Part shown: positions 7,844-16,422 of the stretch, in pieces
Position numbering within the stretch: position 1 is the stretch's first letter
Layout of the letters: each line of letters opens with the position of its first letter
NCBI GenBank assembly: GCA_030532365.1
Contig: JAUNLH010000016.1
Span: forward strand, 1 to 35,593
DNA length: 35,593 nucleotides
DNA from: Porphyromonas sp.
Lineage (GTDB): Bacteria; Bacteroidota; Bacteroidia; Bacteroidales; Porphyromonadaceae
Direction: 5' to 3'
Made by a program: the position numbers and the translations under genes
The notes under the pieces: generated by a model
Told to the model about the DNA's origin: nothing
Seen by the model: the letters and a program-made list of their open reading frames with translations, nothing else
Databases searched by the model: none

Positions 7844-8512
7844 ATGATAGGAACGAACAACCTTATACCTAAGGTAACACGAAACCTGCTCATCATCAAT
7901 GTAATAGTATGGTTTGCTGAGCTAGCATTTGCTCGCATAGGCATCAATCTCGTGGACCTACTCGGAATGCACTATATAGGATCCGGCAAATTTAAGATAT
8001 ACCAGCTGGTGACTCACTTCTTCCTACACTCGCCAGCTACATTTTCTCACCTCTTTTCTAACATGTTTGGTCTCTTTATGTTTGGAGGATTGCTTGAGCG
8101 TGTATGGGGTGAGAAGCGGTTCTTGATCTATTATTTAATCACTGGAGTAGGGGCAGGGCTGATACAGCAACTTACGTGGTGGATCTCTATGACTCCAGAG
8201 ATGCTACTCTACAAGGACTTCCTGATCGTTGTCGGAGCTAGTGGGGCGATATTTGCCATCCTACTAGCGTTTGGAATGCTCTTTCCCAACCTGCCTGTAT
8301 TCATCATGTTTATCCCGATCCCTATCAAAGCGAAATGGCTAGTCATAGGGTACGGTGTGATCGAGCTGGTGGCAGGACTTTCTAGTGGTTCGGGGAGCAA
8401 TGTGGCGCACTTTACACATCTTGGTGGGATGCTATTTGGCTTTGTCTTGATCATGCTGTGGAGGCAGAGAGAGAGGAAGAAGAAAGAAAATGAGTGGCAA
8501 GACTTTTACTAA
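7844..8512 (+). CDS. Rhomboid family intramembrane serine protease (first of a tandem pair)
   Basis: A multi-pass membrane protease that cleaves within or near transmembrane helices of client proteins. About six membrane segments are visible in the 222-residue product. The family motifs are present: HLFSNMFGLFMFGG (conserved His and Asn of TM2), the nucleophile in VVGASGAIFAI (G-x-S-G), and the catalytic His in NVAHFTHLGGMLFG. All catalytic residues appear intact. I chose the ATG at 7844 because AGGA lies 9 bp before it and the -7 element is 35 bp upstream; the ATG at 7835 is nearly as good. The last 23 bp overlap the next rhomboid gene. Substrates are not deducible from sequence. Confidence 0.93.
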   Translation: MIGTNNLIPKVTRNLLIINVIVWFAELAFARIGINLVDLLGMHYIGSGKFKIYQLVTHFFLHSPATFSHLFSNMFGLFMFGGLLERVWGEKRFLIYYLITGVGAGLIQQLTWWISMTPEMLLYKDFLIVVGASGAIFAILLAFGMLFPNLPVFIMFIPIPIKAKWLVIGYGVIELVAGLSSGSGSNVAHFTHLGGMLFGFVLIMLWRQRERKKKENEWQDFY

Positions 8513-9146
8513 GGAGATAAATGTCATACTGCTGCCATTGCTACTCCTGTGTGTCGCAATGCTGCCTGTGGGCATCACCGAGGAGATGGTCTTGCAGCCA
8601 TCGGCACAACCGTGGTACCGCGAGCTGTGGACTCTACTCACGTATGGATTTGTCCATTATAGCTGGCAACATCTGATACCGTCGCTTGTGATGCTGGTGC
8701 TAATACTACTCATGAGGACATTGAGCAGTAGGCAGGTGTGGATCAGTTACCTCTCCGGAGTCATGGCGGGTGGAGTGATCTTTTATCTCCTATCGCTCTT
8801 AGATATGGTGGAGGGGTCACTCTATGGTGCTTCTGCTGGTGTTGCGGGTGTGGTGTGTGCGGCTATGGCTTATGGCGCACGTAGCAGACAAGGCACTCTG
8901 ACACTGGTCTTTGGCATCGGGTTGGTGGTCTTTATCGCTTACCTAGTCTTGGTGCTGTTTCGTGAGAGTTCGATCATCTCGCTGGTGCACCTGGCAGGAG
9001 CCTTGGCAGGAGTGGGGGTGCAATTTTTATACAGACGGGAGAAGGCTAAAGCTCCTAACGATGAGGCATATAGCAGAGAGGTGCTTCTAAAGGTTAGGAC
9101 CTCAGGGTACAGTGCTCTGACAGATGAGGAGCGCCGTGTGCTATGA
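8490..9146 (+). CDS. Rhomboid family intramembrane serine protease (second of a tandem pair)
   Basis: A second, divergent rhomboid of 218 residues. It shows hydrophobic segments throughout, the TM2-type HLIPSLVMLVL, the serine nucleophile in YGASAGVAGVV and the catalytic His in SLVHLAGALAGVG, so it should be active. The C-terminal cytoplasmic tail (DEAYSREVLLKVRTSGYSALTDEERRVL) resembles the short tail common on Bacteroidetes rhomboids (Lys-Ile/Val-Arg-x-Ser-Gly-Tyr-x-x-Leu-Thr-x-Glu-Glu). The first gene lacks this tail. The ATG lies inside the 3' end of the first rhomboid gene (23-bp overlap), so translation is probably coupled. Confidence 0.9.
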   Translation: MSGKTFTKEINVILLPLLLLCVAMLPVGITEEMVLQPSAQPWYRELWTLLTYGFVHYSWQHLIPSLVMLVLILLMRTLSSRQVWISYLSGVMAGGVIFYLLSLLDMVEGSLYGASAGVAGVVCAAMAYGARSRQGTLTLVFGIGLVVFIAYLVLVLFRESSIISLVHLAGALAGVGVQFLYRREKAKAPNDEAYSREVLLKVRTSGYSALTDEERRVL

Positions 9147-9162
9147 TGGCTATTGAGGGTTG

Positions 9163-10272
9163 ATGATGAGAATGGGAATTATAAGGTTTACCATAAGCAC
9201 AATAGCGCTGATACTCAACCTCGTGGTTGTGATTCTCTACCTGATAGCCATGCTATCTGGGTGGGTCTCTCCCACGAGAGCACACATGCCAGCCTTTCTC
9301 AACCTCGCCTTTCCCATCATTCTCTTTTTGATGGCAGTGGCACTGATAGTGAACTTGCTACTGCGCCGATGGTCGTACTTCGTTATCTACCTCTTTTTAT
9401 TTCTGCTGGGCTCTAAGTACATTCTCACCTATTTCCCCCTCCATACGGGCAACAGCCTACAGGAGGAGCGGGATCTGAGGGTGATGACCTACAATGTGAT
9501 GAACTTTGGGGAGCGGGATCAAGAGGATGGGTTACCGCTGGCGGTCAAGGTGATACTGGACTATGACCCAGATATAATAGCTCTGCAGGAGGGTCTGAAT
9601 GTAAAGTCGAGCAAGGGTGGGGGATGGTCGATCAAGTCACTCTTAGGTAGGAGGTATAAGTATGTGCATTTCAGCACATTTAAGGGGCAGACTTTATTTT
9701 CTAAATATCCCATACTCGTAGCGGAGCCAATCGAGTATGAGTCGTACCGCAACAACGGGTCGGTCGCTCTCTTAATACAACTACCATCGGATCAAAAGGT
9801 GATGGTAGTGAACAACCACATGGAGTCTTATAGTCTGAAAAACAATGAACTAATGAAGTATAAAGACTATGTGACCGATATCGATATCACCCATACGTGG
9901 GGTAACTTTCAGGAGGTGAAGCAAAGGCTAGGACCGGACCTTAAAGCGAGGGCAAAAGCAGCAAATAAGGTCAATAGTGAGGCTAAACGTCTCAGAGAGC
10001 AGTGGCAACCAGATATGGAGATCATCCTGGGAGACTTTAATGACACTCCCATGTCCTACACTTACACGAAACTTCGCGGAGATCTCGATGATGCGATTGC
10101 AGAGACAGGGTGGGGGCTAAGTCCGACCTTTATAGATGCGCCTTTGCGATTTAGGATAGACCATATACTGTATGGCGGGGCATTGGAAGCTATAGGTAGC
10201 AAGATACCGAAGCGAAGGGAGGCGAGTGACCATTACCCCTTGATAGTAGACTTTAGATACAAGACGAAATGA
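9163..10272 (+). CDS. Membrane-anchored endonuclease/exonuclease/phosphatase (EEP) family protein
   Basis: The N-terminal 100 residues contain three hydrophobic helices (about 8-35, 45-65, 70-88). They are followed by an EEP-fold domain that begins LRVMTYNVMNFG. The fold's metal and catalytic residues are visible: Asn in TYNVMNF, Glu in IIALQE, the His in VVNNHME, GDFND, and the C-terminal RIDHILY and ASDHYPL. Members hydrolyse phosphodiester or phosphomonoester bonds in nucleic acids, lipids or inositol phosphates, and the substrate here is unknown. The catalytic domain probably faces the periplasm. A TTG three bases upstream is possible, but ATG at 9163 follows GAGGG. It overlaps cdsA by 4 bp (ATGA), so it is in the same operon as a phospholipid-synthesis gene. 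Confidence 0.9.
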   Translation: MMRMGIIRFTISTIALILNLVVVILYLIAMLSGWVSPTRAHMPAFLNLAFPIILFLMAVALIVNLLLRRWSYFVIYLFLFLLGSKYILTYFPLHTGNSLQEERDLRVMTYNVMNFGERDQEDGLPLAVKVILDYDPDIIALQEGLNVKSSKGGGWSIKSLLGRRYKYVHFSTFKGQTLFSKYPILVAEPIEYESYRNNGSVALLIQLPSDQKVMVVNNHMESYSLKNNELMKYKDYVTDIDITHTWGNFQEVKQRLGPDLKARAKAANKVNSEAKRLREQWQPDMEIILGDFNDTPMSYTYTKLRGDLDDAIAETGWGLSPTFIDAPLRFRIDHILYGGALEAIGSKIPKRREASDHYPLIVDFRYKTK

Positions 10273-11156
10273 AAAGAAAGTTGATGTCACTTATAGCACG
10301 TACCATTACGGGGCTCGTATACATAGCAATTATGCTTGGAGTGATCATCTCTAACTCTGTGGTGGCAGTGGGGATGGTCTTTGCCCTCATGGCAGGGCTG
10401 GCATGCTATGAGTATCAAAACATTGTACAGATCAACCGGCAAGACTTTATACTCAAGATACTGCACTCTGTGATGGCTGCCCTTGCCGTCTATATTAGCT
10501 TTGCCGCTCTTACAGCGGGGATGACGAGCAGGCAGTACCTCGTGGCTCTGCTCCCTTATGTGGCATACTACCTATATTTTACTATCGGTGAGCTATTTAG
10601 GAGGAGGGAACAACCATTTTCCGAAGTGTCGCACGCTTTTTTTGCTCACATCTATGTAGCGATCCCTCTGGGATTGCTGCTCTCGATGTCTCTGGGTGCC
10701 TATCAGCTAGATAGCACTGGGGTCTTGGCTAAGTCTGTGATCTTTCCTCGTACCTTCTGGCTCTTACCTATTTTTGTCTTTGTATGGCTTAATGATACGG
10801 GTGCATACCTTGTGGGCTCCTTGATAGGTAGGAGGAAGCTCTTTGTGCGGATCTCACCTAAAAAGACGGTAGAGGGGGCAATAGGGGGAGTTTTCTTTGC
10901 TCTTCTGGGTGCTCTTGTCTTTTACTATTTTCTGCCAGAGCTGAGTCCGTGGTACCATTGGGTCATCTTAGCATTTATCGTAGCCCTATTTGCCACTCTA
11001 GGAGATCTATTTGAGAGCCTTCTGAAGCGCACATACAACGTAAAGGACTCTGGAAAGATGCTCCCAGGTCATGGGGGTATACTGGATCGGATAGATAGTA
11101 TACTGATTGCGGCTTTACCCGCCTATATGTACGTGATGTTAGCGATCTACCTCTAG
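10269..11156 (+). CDS. cdsA: Phosphatidate cytidylyltransferase (CDP-diacylglycerol synthase)
   Basis: An inner-membrane enzyme that condenses CTP and phosphatidate to CDP-diacylglycerol, the branch point of phospholipid synthesis. The 295-residue protein has about eight hydrophobic segments. The C-terminal half carries the family signature SPKKTVEGAIGG followed by KRTYNVKDSGKMLPGHGGILDRIDSI, which includes the conserved metal-binding Asp residues. The gene is last in the rhomboid-rhomboid-EEP-cdsA operon, its ATG overlapping the previous stop by 4 bp. Its 3' end overlaps the convergent lipB by 18 bp, leaving no room for a conventional terminator between them. Confidence 0.96.
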   Translation: MKRKLMSLIARTITGLVYIAIMLGVIISNSVVAVGMVFALMAGLACYEYQNIVQINRQDFILKILHSVMAALAVYISFAALTAGMTSRQYLVALLPYVAYYLYFTIGELFRRREQPFSEVSHAFFAHIYVAIPLGLLLSMSLGAYQLDSTGVLAKSVIFPRTFWLLPIFVFVWLNDTGAYLVGSLIGRRKLFVRISPKKTVEGAIGGVFFALLGALVFYYFLPELSPWYHWVILAFIVALFATLGDLFESLLKRTYNVKDSGKMLPGHGGILDRIDSILIAALPAYMYVMLAIYL

Positions 11157-11858
11157 CGTAGGGCGGTTGAAGATGTGGCTGAATGCCTGTTCCAGAGCCA
11201 CTCTTGCTTCGTCCATAGTCACTCCGTGCCCCGCCTCTAGCTGTAGGTTGGTAACCCCTCTATCAGTGAAGCCGCATGGGTTGATCCAGCGGTAAGCATC
11301 GGGTGGGGTAGTGACATTGAATGCGATGCCATGCATCGTCACAAATCGAGATGCTTTGATGCCTATAGCACACACCTTTAGAGGTAAGTCGCTATCCGTA
11401 TGCATCCATACTCCTGAGGCGCCCTCCATCCGCTCACCTTTTAGCCCATACTTTCGTAGTACTTCGATGGCGACCTCTTCGAGGTTCTCGACATACTTGC
11501 GTATACCCAGCTCCATCTCCTCTAGGTCAAAGATAGGGTAGACTGTCCACTGTCCTGGACCGTGATATGTGACATCTCCGCCACGGTTGATGTGGTGTAC
11601 CTGTATGCCTTGGCTAGCTAGGAACTCCTCAGATATAAGGATATTCTCCTCCTGAGCGTGCTTGCCAAGGGTGAAGACCGGATTGTGCTCGCAAAAGATA
11701 AGGTAGTGAGCTTCTGGCTCTTGTCCTATATGCTTGAGCTCTATAAGCTGATCGAAAAGTGTCGTTTGTAGCTCTAACGCCTTGGCGTAGTCGACTTTAC
11801 CTGCGTTGATGATGTGTATTGGTCTCATCTGTATTGCGACTATATGTTTATTTGACAT
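11139..11858 (-). CDS. lipB: Octanoyl-[acyl-carrier-protein]-protein N-octanoyltransferase
   Basis: Transfers octanoate from acyl carrier protein to the lipoyl domains of 2-oxoacid dehydrogenases and the glycine cleavage H protein, the first step of lipoate synthesis. Taking the ATG at 11858 (239 aa), the substrate-binding RGGDVTYHGPGQ is at 92-103, the conserved Lys at 161 (LKVCAIGIK) and the catalytic acyl-thioester Cys at 195 in NPCGFTDRGVTN. The frame is open to 11870, and ATG at 11828 is another possible start. The chosen start overlaps the end of the nuclease gene by 11 bp, suggesting coupling. lipA is not in this window. Confidence 0.95.
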   Translation of the reverse strand: MSNKHIVAIQMRPIHIINAGKVDYAKALELQTTLFDQLIELKHIGQEPEAHYLIFCEHNPVFTLGKHAQEENILISEEFLASQGIQVHHINRGGDVTYHGPGQWTVYPIFDLEEMELGIRKYVENLEEVAIEVLRKYGLKGERMEGASGVWMHTDSDLPLKVCAIGIKASRFVTMHGIAFNVTTPPDAYRWINPCGFTDRGVTNLQLEAGHGVTMDEARVALEQAFSHIFNRPTLEVDR

Positions 11859-14817
11859 GCGGGCCTGCACAAATGTCCTTTGCTATGCAGTAGTTGCATC
11901 TATTCGTATTAGGACAAGCGGAGAAGGGGTTGTGCGGATCGATGATTTCTTGCAGGATGCCTCCATTCTCCGGATCTTTGCCTTTCATGATATCCTCAAA
12001 ACGCTCCTTTACCTGCGAATATGCGGTGACTGACTTATGGGTGCTAACATCATAGAAGGGCTTAGAAATGTCTTTGTGACGTAGCTGAAACATCTGAGGG
12101 ATAAGCTTTTCGCTCCCGTCTACCATGCAGTAAGTAAATATCTGTGTTGCGACCCGGCTTAGTTCGTTGGAGCCAACTTTGATCTGGCTGAGCTTGAAGT
12201 CAAATTTATCCGAGCCCGTCTTGTAGTCGATGATACGTTTCGTGCCATTTATAGTATCGATCCGGTCAATCACCCCCTTGAAATTGATACTCTTCCCATT
12301 CGGAAGATCGATAGAAGAGCTGACTTCCTTCTCTAAAGCAATGATCTTCAGCTCATTTCCCGTATTGACGACTTCCCTATCCTTGTTGATCACTTTCAGA
12401 ACAAAGGTACATGCTTCATCGATGTAAATGCGATTGATGCCGGATACATCATTGGTCTGAAATACACCCTTTTGAGCCTCGGATAGCGCTTCGTCTACGT
12501 TCAGAGTATTAAGGTCTTGAGATGTAAGCACCCTACCTACTAGCGGCTCGTATAGTGTTCTGAGGGTCTCGTGTACCAGTGTCCCTCGCTCGGCGTTGTC
12601 TATGATCTCCTCGTGAGTGTCGGACTCGCGCAAGCTTGCGATGTACTGATAGTAAAATTTCCTTGGGCAGGTAAGGTAAGTGGTTATACCACTTGGCGAT
12701 AGGCGAGTTGCACTCTCAGATTTGTTTAGCAACCCGAACTGAAAAGTCTCTATCATCCCTTTGTCGAGTTGCTCATCACCCTCATCCGAGGTTTTGATAG
12801 GCTTGACCGAATAATTCGCTGACTTGAAGCTCACCTTTCTGCCACTTCCATCGTAGACATACTGGAGTAGGCGTAGGTATCGCGATGGCTCCCCAACTGA
12901 AGTGTCAGCCTTACGCGAGTCATACGTAGCTACGACCCGATCTGCGCGGCCGATAAGTCGAAAGAAGTTGTACGATCGAGTGATATTTTGCCAGTCAGAG
13001 GTTGGTAATCCATACCCAACGCGTAGGACATGGGGTAGAATGCCCATCGATGTCGTCTTGGTCGGAAGTACACCCTCGGCTGCGTCGGGGATGAAGATCA
13101 GATCAAAGTCAAGCCCCCTCGTCTCCAGTAGTCCCATCACTTGAAGCCCCTGGAGAGGTTCACCTTCGTAGGGTATGCGTGCCCGGTTGAAGTAAGTGCG
13201 GAGTAGGTCGCTCATCACATCGAAGGTAAATGGATTTCCCTCCTCACTCCCGATCTCGTCATAGACGGTCTTCTGTCGCAAGAGTATCCGATGAAGAGCA
13301 AAGAGGATCGTGAGCGCCATGGCATCTTCACTCTCCCTAGCACTCTTCTCCATCAAAAATGTGATAAGGGCAATGAAGTAGTCCAACAACCACCCTCCAT
13401 CAGTGAGAGAGGGCCCCTCTTGAGATGGGAGAGTGAAGAGCAACTGAGTGAGTGCTCTCTCATCATCAGACTCAACTCCCTCGACAATGCCTTGTATCTC
13501 GTCTTGATTGAGGTAGAACTTCTTCTGCCTTACAATCTTGTTGTTAAGCCTAGCCCGCACCCCATCTCCTGAGCCGCCTAGTAGCGGGTCTAGTGCGCTC
13601 ATGTTTACGATCTCACGGACCTCCGTACCCAGCCATCTCTCTCCTCGACCATAGTAGTCTCGGATCCCCCGAAGCAGGTATAAAAACATCCCCCCCATCG
13701 GTGTCTCACGAATGGGATAGCCCATTGTGACGTTCACTTTAGAGATGGACGAAGGCAGGTTGCTCAGTACTGGTTGTAAGAGTCTCTCGTTAGGGAGGAC
13801 CACTGCGACACTGAGCTCATTGATCATCTCCTCAAGTGGCGCACCTATACTCTCCAGTTCATGCCCAATGAGCCTTCCCTGCGCGACACTTGATGGGATG
13901 GCATAAACGTCTACCTGGGGTAAATGGTTGACAGTTTCGACATCTCCTCTCGCATCAGGAAACTTCCTGAGATTCTTCCTCTTAAACACCCCTGAGAGCT
14001 TATTGTCATCCAGCAAAAACGAGTCATAATCCCAATAGAAGAGAGTATTAGGATCCGATCTCTTGAAGTACTCAAGTATCCTGTATTCAGCGTTGGTTAG
14101 GGCATTCATCCCCACAAAGACATTGGTAACCCCATCATTGGTCAGTGCAGGTATGTCATCACCATCACTGCTCAACGACTCAGCTATCTGCCTGTATACC
14201 ATACCCTCGTAGGCAAGACCTTTCTCTTCAAGTCGTGCCCTTGTGCGATCGTAGAGCATAGGCATCTTCGCCCAAAACTCACGGAAGTGCTCAGTCATTA
14301 TGCCTCTTCTCTCATCATTCTTCAATATCGGCACGATGCGTCTTAGAGCTTCCTGTTGCTCGTCATCCAAGTAATCGCTAGGATCCGCGAGCAACTCTTC
14401 CAGCTCGTCGGCATTCTGCGTGATGGCACGTACATCTACCATCTGCTTGTCTAGGTCCTCGAAGTCTACTAAGATCAGCTCTCCCAGGCGATAAAACTCA
14501 TCAAAAGAGGCGACAGATGCCTCTGTAAATACCTCTTTGTACGCTTGAAATAGCTCAAATAGTACAAATAGCTGATTATTAGGATCCACCTCCGGCAGAT
14601 GAAGCCTACGCCTCATGTACTGGTGAAACGTGGTTATCTCGGGCAGGATAAAGGTCTTGCCATCCTTGATAGCCAGCTCTTTGAGATAGTGAGCAAAGAA
14701 CCTCCCCGCACGTTTGTTTTGAAAATGAAAGCGATACCTACACAGCTCATCACAACCTCTCTGCGAATAGAAGTGGCGAGCAATACTCTTGAGGAGAGGC
14801 TCCGGCTTACCCTGCAT
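11848..14817 (-). CDS. AddB-like PD-(D/E)XK nuclease / inactive-helicase protein with Fe-S staple
   Basis: 989 residues organised like the AddB subunit of AddAB recombination nucleases. The N-terminus (FHFQNKRAGRFFAHYLKE) occupies the helicase motif I position but has no GxxGxGKT Walker A, so this half is probably a structural or scanning domain. An L-E-T-R-G-L-D-F-D segment resembles a late helicase motif. From about residue 706 comes a RecB-type nuclease domain: SPSGITTYLTCPRKFYY (C717), ERGTLVHETL (H749), GVIDRID (D851) and IIDYKTG (D864, K866). The C-terminal CX2CX5C (C974, C977, C983) with C717 matches the iron-sulfur staple of AddB. No addA-like gene is in the window. It starts 11 bp after the DUF4270 gene. 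The symbol addB is plausible but not proven. Confidence 0.88.
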   Translation of the reverse strand: MQGKPEPLLKSIARHFYSQRGCDELCRYRFHFQNKRAGRFFAHYLKELAIKDGKTFILPEITTFHQYMRRRLHLPEVDPNNQLFVLFELFQAYKEVFTEASVASFDEFYRLGELILVDFEDLDKQMVDVRAITQNADELEELLADPSDYLDDEQQEALRRIVPILKNDERRGIMTEHFREFWAKMPMLYDRTRARLEEKGLAYEGMVYRQIAESLSSDGDDIPALTNDGVTNVFVGMNALTNAEYRILEYFKRSDPNTLFYWDYDSFLLDDNKLSGVFKRKNLRKFPDARGDVETVNHLPQVDVYAIPSSVAQGRLIGHELESIGAPLEEMINELSVAVVLPNERLLQPVLSNLPSSISKVNVTMGYPIRETPMGGMFLYLLRGIRDYYGRGERWLGTEVREIVNMSALDPLLGGSGDGVRARLNNKIVRQKKFYLNQDEIQGIVEGVESDDERALTQLLFTLPSQEGPSLTDGGWLLDYFIALITFLMEKSARESEDAMALTILFALHRILLRQKTVYDEIGSEEGNPFTFDVMSDLLRTYFNRARIPYEGEPLQGLQVMGLLETRGLDFDLIFIPDAAEGVLPTKTTSMGILPHVLRVGYGLPTSDWQNITRSYNFFRLIGRADRVVATYDSRKADTSVGEPSRYLRLLQYVYDGSGRKVSFKSANYSVKPIKTSDEGDEQLDKGMIETFQFGLLNKSESATRLSPSGITTYLTCPRKFYYQYIASLRESDTHEEIIDNAERGTLVHETLRTLYEPLVGRVLTSQDLNTLNVDEALSEAQKGVFQTNDVSGINRIYIDEACTFVLKVINKDREVVNTGNELKIIALEKEVSSSIDLPNGKSINFKGVIDRIDTINGTKRIIDYKTGSDKFDFKLSQIKVGSNELSRVATQIFTYCMVDGSEKLIPQMFQLRHKDISKPFYDVSTHKSVTAYSQVKERFEDIMKGKDPENGGILQEIIDPHNPFSACPNTNRCNYCIAKDICAGPHVK

Positions 14818-14828
14818 AGCTCACGAGA

Positions 14829-16292
14829 TCAAAACGGTGCTCCTATCTTTCGCTCAGTAAATATCGCTTGGATCTCTAGGTCCTTTGGTTGCGTACTGAT
14901 CTTCAGCGCAGAGGGTAATATAAGATTAGATATTGAGGTTGAGCTACCATAGTTGGGGCTCTGCTGGTTGTTATCCACGGTTCTCTCAACTGGGATGAGC
15001 CAGAGCGTCATGTCCTCGTCTGGATGATCCTCCATGTGCTCAAGTATCACTGAGGTGATATTACCAAAGTCATAGATAAGCGAGCCAGCTGTAACCCTAG
15101 TGCTGATGAATGAGCTATAGGGGGCATTGAGTTCCGTCTTCTCTTTCTCAAAGAAGTTAGCCACTGAGTCACGAGGTAGCAAGAGTAGATCAGACGGGGG
15201 ATTGAGGGCATAAGTACCACGATCCTGCTTCTCACCCTTGATCGAGACGTGTACTGAGTTCAGCTCTCTAACAAAGCCCTCTGGGGCTTCTGCCACTAGG
15301 TCGGCACGGATCTTCTTTGTCGGGATCACCACCTCCGTCAGCACCCCTGCAGGCGACTTGATGTAGCTATATGACCCATTCTCCGCCTTAGCAAGCAGCT
15401 TGTCTACATCATCATTGGCGAAGCGAGAGAGCTGGGGTACCTCAGAGGTGTGTGTCAGCTCCTCGATCTTCACCACCTTAGCCAGTGAGTCAATCTTACC
15501 AGTAGAGGGTCTCTTGACCATCTCCTCAACGGTGAAGTAAAATGTTATGGCAGTGTCTGTTATGCCCAGAACACTACCGCTTCCGGCACTGTTCCTAAGA
15601 TAAATCCCAGGGAAGTAATTGTCAAAGGCAGCTTGGGTCGCAAAGATAGGATCAGACGCCTCACTCTTGTCATAGAAGTCCTGTGCAAGGGCTTGAGCAA
15701 TAGGTATCTGGATGTACTTCTGACCGTTACCCAACGCTCCATGACCCTTATTGGCGTGAAATGAGCTCTTCCCTAGGAGGTTACCCATATCTACATACTC
15801 CGAGATATCGGAGATGGAGTACTTATCAAAGGGTAGGGGCTTGACGAGCTGATAGGCAGAGACCTCAATCGGTGCTATGGAGTCACCTGAGAAGCCACTG
15901 TAGTATAGGGTAATAAAGGCGGAGTCCACCTGATGATTGGTCGGCTCTGTCTTAAACTTAAAGTTACGTGGGGCATAGACCTGTGTCAGATATTCACACT
16001 TGATGTCGCCAAACTCCTGATTGGGGATACTCCCGATGTAGCCTAGCGTGGAGTTGACATAGATGTTATTGTACGAGGTCCCGGGTCTTACGGGCTTGGT
16101 TGTATTATTCTTAAGGTCAGCAGATATGGTGCTTAGTGCCATGCTATATGAGGCACTCGTGGCGGTCACTTTGGTATAGTCAGGCAATAGCGACCCGCCT
16201 ACATCCTTTGTGTTGCTATCACACGCTGATATTGCAGTAGCTATCGCGCCTAGTAGTAGAAGTAACCTGATTATATCTTTGCTATTTGTCAT
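14829..16292 (-). CDS. DUF4270 family lipoprotein
   Basis: A predicted outer-membrane-destined lipoprotein of 487 residues. The N-terminus has a hydrophobic signal (IIRLLLLLGAIATAISAC) with the lipobox cysteine at residue 24 followed by Asp-Ser. The family hallmark G-G-S-L-L-P-D follows at 32-38, then NSTLGYIGSIPNQEFGDIKCEYLTQV, typical of the DUF4270 beginning. The rest looks beta-rich, with many Thr/Ser/Val. The function is unknown; the family is restricted to Bacteroidetes as far as I know and is often found beside a GT5 'glycogen synthase', as here. The gap to that upstream gene is 130 bp, and the nuclease gene follows after 11 bp. Confidence 0.9.
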   Translation of the reverse strand: MTNSKDIIRLLLLLGAIATAISACDSNTKDVGGSLLPDYTKVTATSASYSMALSTISADLKNNTTKPVRPGTSYNNIYVNSTLGYIGSIPNQEFGDIKCEYLTQVYAPRNFKFKTEPTNHQVDSAFITLYYSGFSGDSIAPIEVSAYQLVKPLPFDKYSISDISEYVDMGNLLGKSSFHANKGHGALGNGQKYIQIPIAQALAQDFYDKSEASDPIFATQAAFDNYFPGIYLRNSAGSGSVLGITDTAITFYFTVEEMVKRPSTGKIDSLAKVVKIEELTHTSEVPQLSRFANDDVDKLLAKAENGSYSYIKSPAGVLTEVVIPTKKIRADLVAEAPEGFVRELNSVHVSIKGEKQDRGTYALNPPSDLLLLPRDSVANFFEKEKTELNAPYSSFISTRVTAGSLIYDFGNITSVILEHMEDHPDEDMTLWLIPVERTVDNNQQSPNYGSSTSISNLILPSALKISTQPKDLEIQAIFTERKIGAPF

Positions 16293-16422
16293 ATCTATCT
16301 ATGCTTATATATTCACGACTTTGGCTCCGAATAAAAGACTAGAGACAAAGGTCGCTATTTTTTTTCAAGAGTGGGGAAGTTGATCACTCATTTATATTTT
16401 CTTAGCAAGTGCACTATTGCTT

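Noticed and set aside
9153..9416. Frame-shifted open frame over the start of the EEP gene
   Set aside because: The overlapping frame at 9163-10272 has membrane segments and all EEP motifs; this frame has no start context and no recognisable protein.
16293..16422. Frameshift or stop mutation explaining the short GT5 protein
   Set aside because: The 130 bp after its stop do not encode any part of the missing GT-B domain and are followed by the DUF4270 gene; there is no space for about 200 missing residues.
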